NCBI RefSeq assembly: GCF_004101245.1
Contig: NZ_SCIN01000003.1
Coordinates: 1 to 64,000, forward strand
DNA: 64,000 nt
Direction: 5' to 3'
Origin: Sphingomonas sp. UV9
Lineage (GTDB): Bacteria > Pseudomonadota > Alphaproteobacteria > Sphingomonadales > Sphingomonadaceae
Shown one piece after another: positions 8,368 through 16,747 of the stretch (its first letter is position 1; each line of letters begins with the position of its first letter). The notes under the pieces were generated by a model. The model was not told the origin of the DNA, made no database searches, and worked only from the letters and a program-made list of their open reading frames with translations. The position numbers and the translations under genes are program-made.

Positions 8368-8480
8368 GCCGACGGCAAAGCCACCGTCGGACGGGTTCGG
8401 CTATTTCAGCCGACCCGCCGGCCGGGCCTGACGCTGCGCGGCGCTATCGCTCCGCGCAGCGTCGCGGGCGTTGCCGCGCC
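8368..8480 (-). repeat. Structured 3' element, copy B (pmtA-like gene, sense)
   Basis: Read in the methyltransferase sense direction: a large variable hairpin built from CTGCGCGG/CCGCGCAG, then CCCGGCCGGCGGG, a GGTTCGGC/GCCGACC-type stem, TCCGACG, and a final GGTGGCTTTGCCGTC hairpin. It begins only a few bases after the gene's stop codon. Confidence 0.7.
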
Positions 8481-8484
8481 TGCG

Positions 8485-9099
8485 TCAGGCCTTCCACGCC
8501 CAATACAACTGCGCCGGGGGCACGTTCCACCACTCCATGTCGTGGTCGATCGCATCGAAATGCGGCGTCAGGAAGTCCTTCACCTTGGGCGAGAACTGAT
8601 AGACCAGGAACGCGCCACCGGTCCGCAGCACCGCATGCGTCGCGGTCGCGATCGCCGGGCCGACGCCGGGGGGCAGCGTCGAGAAGGGCAGACCCGACAA
8701 CACGTAATCGGCCTTTTCGAAGCCGTGGTCGGCGACGATCGTCTCGACCTCGTCCGCCGACCCCAACACCGCGCAGAAGCGCGGATCGGTGATCGTGTGG
8801 CGCAGATACTGGATGAACTCGGGGTTCGTATCGATCACCACCAGCTTGGCATCCGGCGCCATACGGTCGAGGATCGGGCGACAGAAGGTGCCGACGCCGG
8901 GGCCGTACTCGACGAAGAGCTTGCAGTTCGCCCAGTCGACTGGGCCTAGCATTTTCCGGATCAGCTTGTCCGATGACGGCACGATCGATCCGACCATGAC
9001 GGGATGTTTCAGGAACCCCGAAAAAAACATCTGCCACGGGGACGGCACGCCGGCGGGTCGGCTGCGTGCACGCCGGGTGGCGGTGGTCGAACTGGGCAT
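8485..9099 (-). CDS. PmtA-like SAM-dependent phospholipid N-methyltransferase
   Basis: Class I methyltransferase of 204 residues resembling the COG3963 phospholipid N-methyltransferases, which methylate phosphatidylethanolamine at the membrane face. Visible features are the Arg-rich N-terminus, the amphipathic MFFSGFLKHPVMVGSIVPSS segment typical of this group, SAM motif I LFVEYGPGVGTF, motif II LVVIDTN and the post-motif SGLPFSTLPPG. Sphingomonads vary in phosphatidylcholine content, so the actual acceptor is uncertain; some relatives are annotated as rRNA adenine dimethylase-like. A copy of the structured 3' element follows the stop directly. Confidence 0.75.
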   Translation of the reverse strand: MPSSTTATRRARSRPAGVPSPWQMFFSGFLKHPVMVGSIVPSSDKLIRKMLGPVDWANCKLFVEYGPGVGTFCRPILDRMAPDAKLVVIDTNPEFIQYLRHTITDPRFCAVLGSADEVETIVADHGFEKADYVLSGLPFSTLPPGVGPAIATATHAVLRTGGAFLVYQFSPKVKDFLTPHFDAIDHDMEWWNVPPAQLYWAWKA

Positions 9100-9291
9100 C
9101 GTGTTCCTTACGATCAGGGGTCCCGCACGGTGGCGGGGCTTTGCCCCTCCCGTCGCACGAATTCCGAACGCGTTTCAAGGGCTGCGGGTTGCATGCGGCG
9201 ACGAACCGAAGTGGAAGTCGTGTGACGACAAGTGGTTCCGCCGATCGGCCAACGCCGTTGCCAAGCCCGCGCCATCGCTTAAGCACAGAGC

Positions 9292-9615
9292 ATGCACGAC
9301 GATCGAACAGGAGAAGTGGCGGTCATTTTCGTGTCGTTTCGTAACGGCGCGGACATGATCGGCTATGCCGAAGCCGCAGCGGCGATGGACGCGCTCGCCG
9401 CCGCGCAGCCCGGCTATCGCGGGGTCGACAGCGCGCGGCAGGCGGACGGCATGGGAATCACCGTCAGCTACTGGGCGGACGACGACGCCGCGATCGCATG
9501 GCGTCACCACCCGGAGCATGCCGCGATTCGCGAGTCCGGGCGGGCGCTCTGGTACGACCGCTATGCGGTGACCGTCGCGCGAGTCGAGCGGGCATACGAC
9601 TGGGCGCGGCCATGA
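9292..9615 (+). CDS. ABM-fold (antibiotic biosynthesis monooxygenase-like) protein
   Basis: Small dimeric alpha/beta-barrel protein of 107 residues in the ABM/COG2329 group. The pattern AVIFVSFRNGAD..., the mid segment QPGYRGVDSARQADGMGITVSYW and the closing YDRYAVTVARVERAYDW are typical. Members include quinol monooxygenases and many of unknown chemistry. Its stop codon overlaps the start of the MFS transporter by ATGA, so the two are coupled. I can only say that it probably supports the compound handled by that transporter. Confidence 0.75.
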   Translation: MHDDRTGEVAVIFVSFRNGADMIGYAEAAAAMDALAAAQPGYRGVDSARQADGMGITVSYWADDDAAIAWRHHPEHAAIRESGRALWYDRYAVTVARVERAYDWARP

Positions 9616-10919
9616 CCGGCGCGTCGCTGGACGGCCCGAAGATCGACCGCCGCTTCGCGCTGATGTTCCTCGTGATGCTGACGATCGCGGCGGGCAATAC
9701 CGCGCTGCAATCGGTGTTGCCCGCGCTCGGGCGGTCGCTCGGCGTCGCGGACAGCGCGGTGGCGGCGGCGTTCTCGGTCTCCGCGCTGCTGTGGGTGATC
9801 GCCGCGCCGTTCTGGGCGAACCGGTCGGACCGGCACGGCCGGCGGGCGATGATCCTGCTTGGAGTCGGCGGGTTCAGCGTATCGCTGGCCTTGTGCGGCG
9901 TGTTCCTGCTGGCCGGGATCAACGCGTGGATCGGCGGCACGACCGCGTTCCTGTGCTTTATCGGCGGACGACTGATCTACGGGACGTTCGGCGCCGCTGC
10001 GCCGCCCGCGGTGCAGGCGCTGGTCGCCGGCGAGACGACGCGCGAGGAGCGGACCAAAGCACTGACCCTCCTCGCCTCCGCGTTCGGGCTCGGCACCATA
10101 TTGGGGCCGGCGATCGCGCCGTATCTGATCCTGGGCTCGATCGGCGGGGTCGAGATCGGGCTCGCCGGCCCCGCCTTCCTGTTCGCGGTGTTCGGCGTGG
10201 CGGTGTGGATCACGGTGCGGCGGATGCTGCCCGACGACAAGATCGTCGCACCGCACGAGACGCACGGCGCCAGTTCGGCGTACCCGTCGATCGGCGGCGC
10301 CCCAACCGGAGCCTCGGTCGCCGCCGCCACCGGCTCGCATGTCGAGCATGTCGGCTATACCGACCCGCGGATCCGCGCATGGATGATCGCCGGACTGGTG
10401 ATGGGCCACGCGCAGGCGATGACCGGACAGGCGATCGGCTTCCTCGTGATCGACCGCCTCCACCTCGCCCCCGCGCTGGCGCTGGAGCCCACGGGCATCG
10501 TCCTGATGATGGGCGCGGGCGCGGCGCTGCTCGCGCAATGGGGGATCATCCCACGGCTGAACCTGACCCCGCGGCAGCTGGTCCTGACCGGCCTGGTGCT
10601 GGCGGCGGTCGGCACCGCGCTGACGGGACTCGCGACGTCGCTCTACACGATCGCCACGGCCTATGCGCTGGCAAGCCTCGGCTTCGGCTTCACCCGCCCG
10701 GGGTTCACCGCAGGCTCGTCGCTCGCGGTCGGGGCCAATGCGCAAGGCTCGGTCGCCGGCAAGGTGACGAGCATCAACGGCGCCAGCTTCGTGCTCGGCC
10801 CGTCGATCGGCGTCGGGCTGTACGAAGCCCAGCACTCGCTGCCCTATCTGGTCGCAGGCGCAGCGTGCGTCGTGATGGTTGCCTATGCCTATGTGGCGCT
10901 GAAGGACGCCAAAGGTTAG
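9612..10919 (+). CDS. MFS efflux transporter (TetA/DHA1-like)
   Basis: Inner-membrane proton antiporter of about 435 residues with twelve hydrophobic segments. Loop 2-3 carries a clear motif A (WANRSDRHGRRAMILL), and a His/Ala-rich central loop around residues 215-245 separates the two six-helix halves. An in-frame start further upstream would lie inside the ABM gene; the ATG overlapping the ABM stop is preferred. Coupling to an ABM-fold protein suggests export or detoxification of a small aromatic or quinone-like compound, but nothing in the sequence fixes the substrate. Confidence 0.85.
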   Translation: MTGASLDGPKIDRRFALMFLVMLTIAAGNTALQSVLPALGRSLGVADSAVAAAFSVSALLWVIAAPFWANRSDRHGRRAMILLGVGGFSVSLALCGVFLLAGINAWIGGTTAFLCFIGGRLIYGTFGAAAPPAVQALVAGETTREERTKALTLLASAFGLGTILGPAIAPYLILGSIGGVEIGLAGPAFLFAVFGVAVWITVRRMLPDDKIVAPHETHGASSAYPSIGGAPTGASVAAATGSHVEHVGYTDPRIRAWMIAGLVMGHAQAMTGQAIGFLVIDRLHLAPALALEPTGIVLMMGAGAALLAQWGIIPRLNLTPRQLVLTGLVLAAVGTALTGLATSLYTIATAYALASLGFGFTRPGFTAGSSLAVGANAQGSVAGKVTSINGASFVLGPSIGVGLYEAQHSLPYLVAGAACVVMVAYAYVALKDAKG

Positions 10920-10955
10920 GATAAGGTTACACCAAGGACAGGTAAGCTGCAGACC

Positions 10956-10971
10956 GTTTCGATATCGAAAC
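10956..10971. promoter_or_regulatory. Perfect 16-bp palindrome upstream of the porin gene
   Basis: GTTTCGATATCGAAAC is a perfect inverted repeat in the 270-bp gap between the MFS gene and the porin gene, about 220 bp before the porin start. It has the form of a dimeric repressor or activator site. No regulator gene is adjacent. Confidence 0.45.
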
Positions 10972-11000
10972 AAAGAGGTCGCCAAAGACGCGGCGAGGTG

Positions 11001-11026
11001 AATTGGAAGACCGTAACTGTCCAATT
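11001..11026. promoter_or_regulatory. AATTGGA-N12-TCCAATT inverted repeat upstream of the porin gene
   Basis: Seven-base perfect arms separated by 12 bases, 30 bp after the GTTTCGATATCGAAAC palindrome. The two dyads together suggest regulated transcription of the porin, or the second may form an mRNA hairpin. It does not match a Pho box. Confidence 0.35.
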
Positions 11027-11189
11027 TCGGACTTTGGTAGCAGCAGTATCGGCACTGCGACGGGATCTTGCCGAGGTCCTGCTCCTGCGGCAATAGGCGG
11101 GCCGATCGGCGGCCCTTGTTCGGGGTTGCAGCGACGATCAGGGGCGGTGCCGTATCGCCTGCAGCGTCGACGATCCGTGAGTATGATCC

Positions 11190-12632
11190 GTGCAACGACG
11201 ACTTTTATCGGCCTCGTTCGGCGCAATCTTCGCGATCCTCCCCGTAGAAGGCGCGCAGGCGCAGACGGTGCAGGAATTGCAGGCGCAGATCGATGAACTG
11301 AAGGCGACGATTGCCGAGATGAAAGCCGCGCAAAAGGGTAAGGCGTCGCCCGGCCCCGCGCCGACGCCGACCGCGAGTGTGGCGGTCGCAGCGGCGCCGA
11401 CGACCGCGCCGGCCGCGCCGGCCGCGCCGCGTGCGGAACAACCGACGGTCGCGATCGCTGCCGTCGATAAACCTGCCAGACAGCAATGGTACGACCGCAT
11501 CGCCATTCGCGGCTATACGCAATTGCGCTTCAACGAGATCATCAGCGGCGACCGGCGCGCGCCGGACGGAATCTCGCGGTTGCGCTCGGTCGGGGACGGC
11601 GGGATCGGCGACGATACCAACTCCACCTTCCGCCGAATTCGCCTGATCCTGCAGGGCGATCTCAGCGACCGCGTCTCCTTCTACTTCCAGCCTGACTTCG
11701 CAAACAGCGTCGCCAATCAGTCGGGCGGTGAACGCCGCGAAGGGTTTGTCCAGCTCCGCGACGCGTACGTCGATACCTTCCTCGACCGCGACAAGCGGTT
11801 CCGGCTGCGCTTCGGTCAGTCGAAGGTGCCGTTCGGGTGGGAGAACATGCAATCCTCGTCCAACCGCCTGACGCTCGATCGCAGCGACGGCATCAATAGT
11901 GCGGTGCCGGGGGAGCGCGATATCGGCGTGATCGCCTATTACACCCCACGCCAGGTCGAACGCATCTGGCAGAGGCTGGAGGAGGACGGGCAGAAGCTGT
12001 TCGGCAATTACGGCGCGTTCGGCGTTGGCGTCTTCAACGGGCAAGGGATCAACCGGACCGAAACCAACGACGGCGTGATGACGGTCGCGATGGCGACCTG
12101 GCCGTTCGCGCTCGACGGGCTGGGCGGGGCGTTCGCCGGGCAGGTGCTCGAGCTGGGCGGTGCCCTGTTGCGCAATGGCGTACAGCCTGAAATCCGCAGC
12201 GGCGGAACGAGCGACACCGTCTACCGCGAGGAACGCGGCGGGATCCATGCGGTGCTCTACCCGCAACCGTTGGGCTTCCAGGCGGAATGGAACTGGGGGC
12301 GTGGTCCCGAATTTGACGTGACCCGCCAGGCGATCCGCTCCCTTCCGCTGAACGGCGGCTACGTCCAGACGATGGCACGCGTGCGGCGCTCGCCGGTCGG
12401 GCCGTTCATGCCCTATGCGCGCTGGCAACATTACCGCGGCGGCTGGAAGGCACTGACCAACGCGCCCCGGCTCGAGACCGACGAGATCGAATTGGGGATT
12501 GAGTTCCAGCCGAACCCCGTGCTCGAGCTGACGCTTGCCTATGCCCATATGCAGCGGCGCGAAGGCGACGAACGACGGGCGGGGCGCGCCGAGGGCGACG
12601 TGATCCGTACGCAATTGCAGTGGAATTACTGA
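11190..12632 (+). CDS. OprO/OprP-type outer-membrane porin
   Basis: Beta-barrel porin of 480 residues of the phosphate-selective porin O/P family. GTG start, signal peptide ending around GAQAQ, then a coiled-coil trimer stalk (VQELQAQIDELKATIAEMKAAQ). A Pro/Ala linker and a barrel follow. Barrel landmarks are RIRLILQGDLSDRVSFYFQPDF, LRDAYVDTFLDRDKRFRLRFGQSKVPFGWE in two blocks, and a terminal aromatic strand RTQLQWNY. The family takes up phosphate or polyphosphate in pseudomonads, but many alphaproteobacterial members have unknown specificity. Two dyads lie upstream; no PhoB box is obvious. Confidence 0.85.
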   Translation: MQRRLLSASFGAIFAILPVEGAQAQTVQELQAQIDELKATIAEMKAAQKGKASPGPAPTPTASVAVAAAPTTAPAAPAAPRAEQPTVAIAAVDKPARQQWYDRIAIRGYTQLRFNEIISGDRRAPDGISRLRSVGDGGIGDDTNSTFRRIRLILQGDLSDRVSFYFQPDFANSVANQSGGERREGFVQLRDAYVDTFLDRDKRFRLRFGQSKVPFGWENMQSSSNRLTLDRSDGINSAVPGERDIGVIAYYTPRQVERIWQRLEEDGQKLFGNYGAFGVGVFNGQGINRTETNDGVMTVAMATWPFALDGLGGAFAGQVLELGGALLRNGVQPEIRSGGTSDTVYREERGGIHAVLYPQPLGFQAEWNWGRGPEFDVTRQAIRSLPLNGGYVQTMARVRRSPVGPFMPYARWQHYRGGWKALTNAPRLETDEIELGIEFQPNPVLELTLAYAHMQRREGDERRAGRAEGDVIRTQLQWNY

Positions 12633-13004
12633 GCCGGGGAGACGCCGAGCGCCGCACCTGGAGCGGGGTGCCTTGCCTTCCGTTCACTTGACCGCGCTTA
12701 ACGGCATTCGACACGGTCTATCGCAGGCTGCGGCCCGCTTGAGCCAAGGTTAGGCGGCGTAGCGCCACTGAGTGTGAACATCTGTTTCTCGCTTGCTGCT
12801 TGAAAGCGGTCCGGCCGCTATCAAACCGACGCGGTCCTTTGGCCCCTGCCCCACTACCTGAACGAACTGCTGTTTACGGTGATCGCTACGCGAAAGCGGC
12901 CCGACCGCTCTCCACCCATATCCGACATCACTCGCTCGACGGTGCGGGTCTTGCCCGTCCCGTCGAGCGAGCCCCCTCTTCCGGGAAGAGAGAGGGGGGC
13001 AAGG
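12633..13004. repeat. Gene-free gap with degenerate CCGCTTTCC repeats and hairpins
   Basis: No gene is supported. Two related units, GAAAGCGGTCCGGCCGCT near 12802 and GAAAGCGGCCCGACCGCT followed by CCACCCATATCCGACAT near 12892, resemble the repeat family of the 54-55 kb patch. A 12-bp inverted repeat CTCGCTCGACGG/CCGTCGAGCGAG (12931-12971) and a CCCCCTCTT/AAGAG..GGGGG hairpin lie 30-70 nt past the AAA ATPase stop and may mark its 3' end. Confidence 0.6.
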
Positions 13005-15278
13005 TTAGTCGTCCTTCTTTGCCGGGAAGGCGAAGCCGAGCGGCTGGATGGCCGTCGCGTCCTGCTTCAGCCGGGCGGCCATCTGTTCGTATTCGCGCTC
13101 GGTTTCCGGCGTGACGCTGGCGCGGGACTCCTTCAGGGCGCCTTCGAAGTCGGCCATCGTCACGTCGGTCGAGTCGATCGAGCGGCGCAAGGCCACCAGG
13201 CCGGCGCGGCGGACGACGTCTTCCAGGTCTGCGCCGCTGAAGCGATCGGTGCGGTCCGCCAGGCGATCGAGATCGACGTCGGACGCGAGCGGCATCTTCT
13301 GGGTCTGGATCCCGAGGATACGGCGGCGGCCTGCCTTGTCGGGGACGCCGACATAGACGAGCTCATCGAACCGGCCCGGGCGCAGCAACGCCGGGTCGAT
13401 CAGGTTCGGGCGGTTGGTCGCGCCGATCACGACGACCGATTGCAGTTCCTCCAGCCCGTCCATCTCGGCCAGGATCGTGTTGACGACCCGCTCGGTCACC
13501 TGCGGCTCGCCCGAGCCGCTGCCGCGTGCCGGCACGAGCGAATCGAGTTCGTCGATGAAGATCACGCATGGCGCGACCTGACGCGCACGCTGGAACAGCC
13601 GGGTGATCTGCTGCTCGCTCTCGCCATACCATTTGCTCAGCAGATCGGACGATTTGGTGGCGATGAAGTTCGCCTCCGCCTCGCGCGCAACCGCCTTTGC
13701 GAGCAGCGTCTTGCCGGTGCCGGGCGGGCCGTAGAGCAGGAAGCCCTTGGCCGGGCGGATGCCGAGACGGCGGAACGCGTCGGGGTTCTTCAGCGGGAGT
13801 TCGACGCCTTCCTTCAGCCGCATCTGCGCGTCGTCGAGCCCGCCGACATCGGCCCAGCGCACGGTCGGCGCCTGCACCATGACCTCGCGCATCGCCGATG
13901 GCTGGACGCGTTTGAGCGCACCGAGGAAATCCTCGCGCGTGACCGACAGCTCGTCGAGCACCTCGGGCGGGATCGTCCGCTCCTCGAGGTTCAATTTGGG
14001 CATGATCCGGCGGACCGCCTCGATCGCCGCTTCGCGTGCCAGCGCCGCGAGATCGGCGCCGACGAAGCCATAGGTGGTGCGCGCCAGCTCATCGAGATCG
14101 ACGCGGTCACCAAGCGGCATGCCGCGCGCGTGGATGCCGAGGATTTCGCGACGGCCGCGCTCGTCGGGGACGCCGACGACGATCTCGCGGTCGAACCGGC
14201 CGGGACGCCTAAGCGCCTCGTCGATCGCCTCGGGACGATTGGTGGCGGCGATCACGACGAGGTTGGCGCGCGACTCTAGTCCGTCCATCAGCGTGAGCAA
14301 CTGCGCGACGAGGCGCTTTTCCGCCTCGCCCGACACCTGGCCACGCTTGGGGGCGATCGAGTCGATCTCGTCGATGAACACGATCGAGGGTGCGGCCTTG
14401 GCGGCTTCCTCGAACACTTCGCGAAGACGCGATTCGGACTCGCCATAGGCAGAGCCCATGATCTCGGGGCCGTTGATCAAGAAGAACTGCGCGTCGGATT
14501 CATTGGCGACCGCGCGCGCGAGGCGCGTCTTGCCCGTTCCGGGAGGGCCATGCAGCAACACGCCCTTGGGTGGATCGACGCCCAATCGCTGGAAGAGTTC
14601 GGGGTAGCGGAGCGGAAGCTCGACCATCTCGCGGAGCTGGTCGATCGTCTGCGCCATGCCGCCGATATCGTCATAGGTGACGTCGGCGCGGCGCGCGGCC
14701 TGCGGCTCCTCGTACTCGGAGCGCAGTTCGATCTCGGTGTTCTCGTCGATATGCACCACGCCCTTGGGGCTGGCGGTGATCACCGCGAGGCGGATTTCCT
14801 GGAGCGCATAGGCCGGCGCGTTCATGAACTGCTGGACGCCCGGCGGCATGTCGCCGACGCGCTGATGCCCTGCGGTCGCGACGATGTCGCCCTGGCAGAT
14901 CGGGCGGCCGAGGAAGGTGCGCTTGAGCGCGTTGGTCGAGCCCTGGAGACGCAGATTTTGCTGCGCCGGCGCGAAGACGACACGCGTCGCGGGTTTCGAC
15001 TCGGCTTTCCGCACCTCGACGAAATCACCCGAGCCGACGCCCGCGTTGGCGCGCTGGAGGCCATCGATGCGGAGGATGTCGAGGCCCTCGTCCTCGGGAT
15101 AGGGTCCGACGGCGCGCGCGGGCGTGTTCTGCTTGCCGAGGATCTCGATCACGTCGCCCTCGCCAATCCCGAGCGTTGCCATCAGCGCGCGGGGCAGATG
15201 CGCCAGGCCGCGGCCGCTGTCCTCGGGCCGCGCGTTGGCGACCTGGATTTTTCGCGTCGGGGTTTCGCTGTCTGGCAT
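13005..15278 (-). CDS. CDC48/p97-like double AAA+ ATPase
   Basis: Hexameric ATP-driven unfoldase of 757 residues. The N-terminal double-psi barrel/CDC48-N region spans about 8-190. D1 has Walker A GPPGTGKT (244-251), Walker B IVFIDEID (about 299-306) and Arg finger RRPGRFDR. D2 has Walker A GPPGTGKT (517-524), Walker B VIFIDELD and LRPGRFDE. Both rings look catalytically intact, with order and spacing as in archaeal VAT and eukaryotic p97. Most bacteria lack this family; it occurs scattered in several phyla. Ribosome site AAGGAG precedes the ATG. No cofactor or protease gene is adjacent. A terminator-like hairpin sits in its upstream leader region. Confidence 0.93.
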   Translation of the reverse strand: MPDSETPTRKIQVANARPEDSGRGLAHLPRALMATLGIGEGDVIEILGKQNTPARAVGPYPEDEGLDILRIDGLQRANAGVGSGDFVEVRKAESKPATRVVFAPAQQNLRLQGSTNALKRTFLGRPICQGDIVATAGHQRVGDMPPGVQQFMNAPAYALQEIRLAVITASPKGVVHIDENTEIELRSEYEEPQAARRADVTYDDIGGMAQTIDQLREMVELPLRYPELFQRLGVDPPKGVLLHGPPGTGKTRLARAVANESDAQFFLINGPEIMGSAYGESESRLREVFEEAAKAAPSIVFIDEIDSIAPKRGQVSGEAEKRLVAQLLTLMDGLESRANLVVIAATNRPEAIDEALRRPGRFDREIVVGVPDERGRREILGIHARGMPLGDRVDLDELARTTYGFVGADLAALAREAAIEAVRRIMPKLNLEERTIPPEVLDELSVTREDFLGALKRVQPSAMREVMVQAPTVRWADVGGLDDAQMRLKEGVELPLKNPDAFRRLGIRPAKGFLLYGPPGTGKTLLAKAVAREAEANFIATKSSDLLSKWYGESEQQITRLFQRARQVAPCVIFIDELDSLVPARGSGSGEPQVTERVVNTILAEMDGLEELQSVVVIGATNRPNLIDPALLRPGRFDELVYVGVPDKAGRRRILGIQTQKMPLASDVDLDRLADRTDRFSGADLEDVVRRAGLVALRRSIDSTDVTMADFEGALKESRASVTPETEREYEQMAARLKQDATAIQPLGFAFPAKKDD

Positions 15279-15366
15279 CTCGACTCCTTCGTATTCGAAG
15301 CGTGTCAGATGGGGATGGGTTCCGGGCTTGCGAGGACTTGACCCGTTTCAGCCAGCGAAAACGCAC

Positions 15367-15398
15367 AAAAAAAGGGCCGGCCAATGAAGGCCAGCCCA
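15367..15398 (-). terminator. Intrinsic terminator upstream of the AAA ATPase gene
   Basis: On the minus strand GGGCTGGCCT, a TCATT loop and GGCCGGCCC are followed by seven T. This is a good rho-independent terminator pointing toward the AAA gene and ending about 90 bp before its start. The only annotated gene upstream runs in the other direction, so it either ends a short unannotated minus-strand RNA or acts as an attenuator in the AAA leader. Confidence 0.7.
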
Positions 15399-15483
15399 TG
15401 AAAGTTTTTAGGAGAGGATGCCTGAAAGGCGAGGTCTTTTTGCGGCGAGACGGTTCATGTTGCAAGTGCGAAGGGATCAGCTA

Positions 15484-15504
15484 CGATTGCGCTAACTGCA
15501 ATCG
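15484..15504. promoter_or_regulatory. LysR-type T-N11-A operator
   Basis: CGATTGC-gctaact-GCAATCG is a perfect 7-bp dyad containing ATT-N11-AAT, the classical LysR-type box. It lies 57 bp upstream of the LysR gene and between that gene and the minus-strand terminator, so it could serve autoregulation and control of a divergent transcript. Confidence 0.65.
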
Positions 15505-15560
15505 CATGCATGAATGCGTCCAGCGGTCATTGTCACACTCGTCGAGTCGAAAGAGGAATC

Positions 15561-16445
15561 ATGCGCAGGCTGCCGCCACTGGGGGCTATCGAGGCGTTCG
15601 TGCAGGTCGCGCGGCTGGGGTCGATCAAGGCCGCGGCCGAGGATCTGGCGCTGTCCGCGCCCGCGCTCAGCCGCCGCGTGCAGAGCCTCGAACGCTTCAT
15701 CGCCAAGCCGCTGTTCGCGCGTCGCCACCAGGCGATGGTGCTGAACGCCGATGGCGAGCGGTTGCTGGCGCAGATCGCGCCGGTGCTCGACTCGCTGTCG
15801 GATGCGGTCGAATCGATGACCAGCACGACCGAGGTGCTGCGGCTGCGGCTGGGAATCTTGCCGCTCTACGCGTCGCAGAAGCTGTTTCCCCGGCTGGGCG
15901 AGTTGCGCAAGGCGCATCCCGAGCTGCATCTCGACATCGATACCGCGGCGCATCTGGTGTCGCGGCTGGGCGATGGGCTCGACGCGGTGATCGCGTTGTC
16001 GCGCGAAATCGATCCGTCGCTGTACGCGCGGCGGCTCGATCGCAACTCGGTGTATGTGATCGGCGCGCGGAGTTTGCTGGAGCGCGCCGATCCGATCACG
16101 CGGCCTGAACAGCTGTCGACGCTGACGGCGTTGGTGCACCGCGACATGACGGATACGTTCACCGCGTGGCGGACCGCGGCAGGTCTCGACGATATCGAGC
16201 CGCTGGCGATCGATCATTTCGATTCGGGTGCGTTGATGCTGGAGGCCGCCGCGCAGGGCCTGGGCGTCGCGTTCATGCATGCGAGCCATTTTGCGGATGC
16301 CAACGATCCGCGGCTGGTGCGGCTGTTCGATATCGAGGTGGAGAGCCCGTACAGCTACTGGTTCGTCTGCCGCCCACGGGCGCTGCAGACCAAGCCGGTG
16401 AAGCTGTTCCATGATTGGCTGATCAAGGCGCTGGCGGAAGTTTGA
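15561..16445 (+). CDS. LysR-family transcriptional regulator (GcvA-like)
   Basis: DNA-binding regulator of 294 residues. The N-terminal winged helix-turn-helix spans LGAIEAFVQVARLGSIKAAAEDLALSAPALSRRVQSLE (about 5-45, read in segments), followed by the linker helix and a periplasmic-binding-protein-like effector domain. The ATG at 15561 has an AGAGGA ribosome site; the longer in-frame start at 15510 does not. A LysR-type box lies upstream. It is divergent from the AAA ATPase gene. The effector is unknown. Confidence 0.9.
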   Translation: MRRLPPLGAIEAFVQVARLGSIKAAAEDLALSAPALSRRVQSLERFIAKPLFARRHQAMVLNADGERLLAQIAPVLDSLSDAVESMTSTTEVLRLRLGILPLYASQKLFPRLGELRKAHPELHLDIDTAAHLVSRLGDGLDAVIALSREIDPSLYARRLDRNSVYVIGARSLLERADPITRPEQLSTLTALVHRDMTDTFTAWRTAAGLDDIEPLAIDHFDSGALMLEAAAQGLGVAFMHASHFADANDPRLVRLFDIEVESPYSYWFVCRPRALQTKPVKLFHDWLIKALAEV

Positions 16446-16492
16446 GGTGCCGCGGCAAAACCTGAGCCTCACGGCGCCGGCGCACCTTCGTC

Positions 16493-16573
16493 GTCACCCC
16501 CGCGAAACCTGGGGTCTCCCCGTGGTGAAGCTCTTAGGCTCGAACGGGAGATCCCAGCTTTCGCTTGGATGAC
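16493..16573. repeat. REP-like pair P2
   Basis: Two inverted units, CGTCACCCCCGCGAAACCTGGGG and GATCCCAGCTTTCGCTTGGATGACG (read with breaks), separated by about 35 nt, in the gap between lysR and the cyclophilin gene. Same family as P3. Confidence 0.6.
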
Positions 16574-16651
16574 GGTGCGGGGTGGAGTTGCGATTAAGTT
16601 AAATGCGGGAAGCGTAAGAATTTCCGCGACGCCCTCCAGACCCGAACCGCG

Positions 16652-16742
16652 TCGCGGCAAAGCCGCGCCGTCGGACGGAGCCTTGCTCCGCCGGCCGGCT
16701 TCGGCTGTCTCCGGCGCAGCTTCGCTACGTCGGAGACAGCGT
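16652..16742 (-). repeat. Structured 3' element, copy C (cyclophilin gene, sense)
   Basis: In the sense direction: hairpin CTGTCTCCG/CGGAGACAG, GCCGAAGCCGGCC, a GGCGGAGC-AAG-GCTCCG stem, TCCGACG, then CGCGGC-TTT-GCCGCG. It begins a few bases after the cyclophilin stop. Confidence 0.75.
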
Positions 16743-16747
16743 TCGGC

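Noticed and set aside
15397..15561. Plus-strand frame with a Cys-rich stretch (CCKCEG, CANC, HEC) before lysR
   Set aside because: The zinc-ribbon look is short, the frame continues out of frame through lysR to 16108 without a family match, and the region carries the LysR box and terminator instead.
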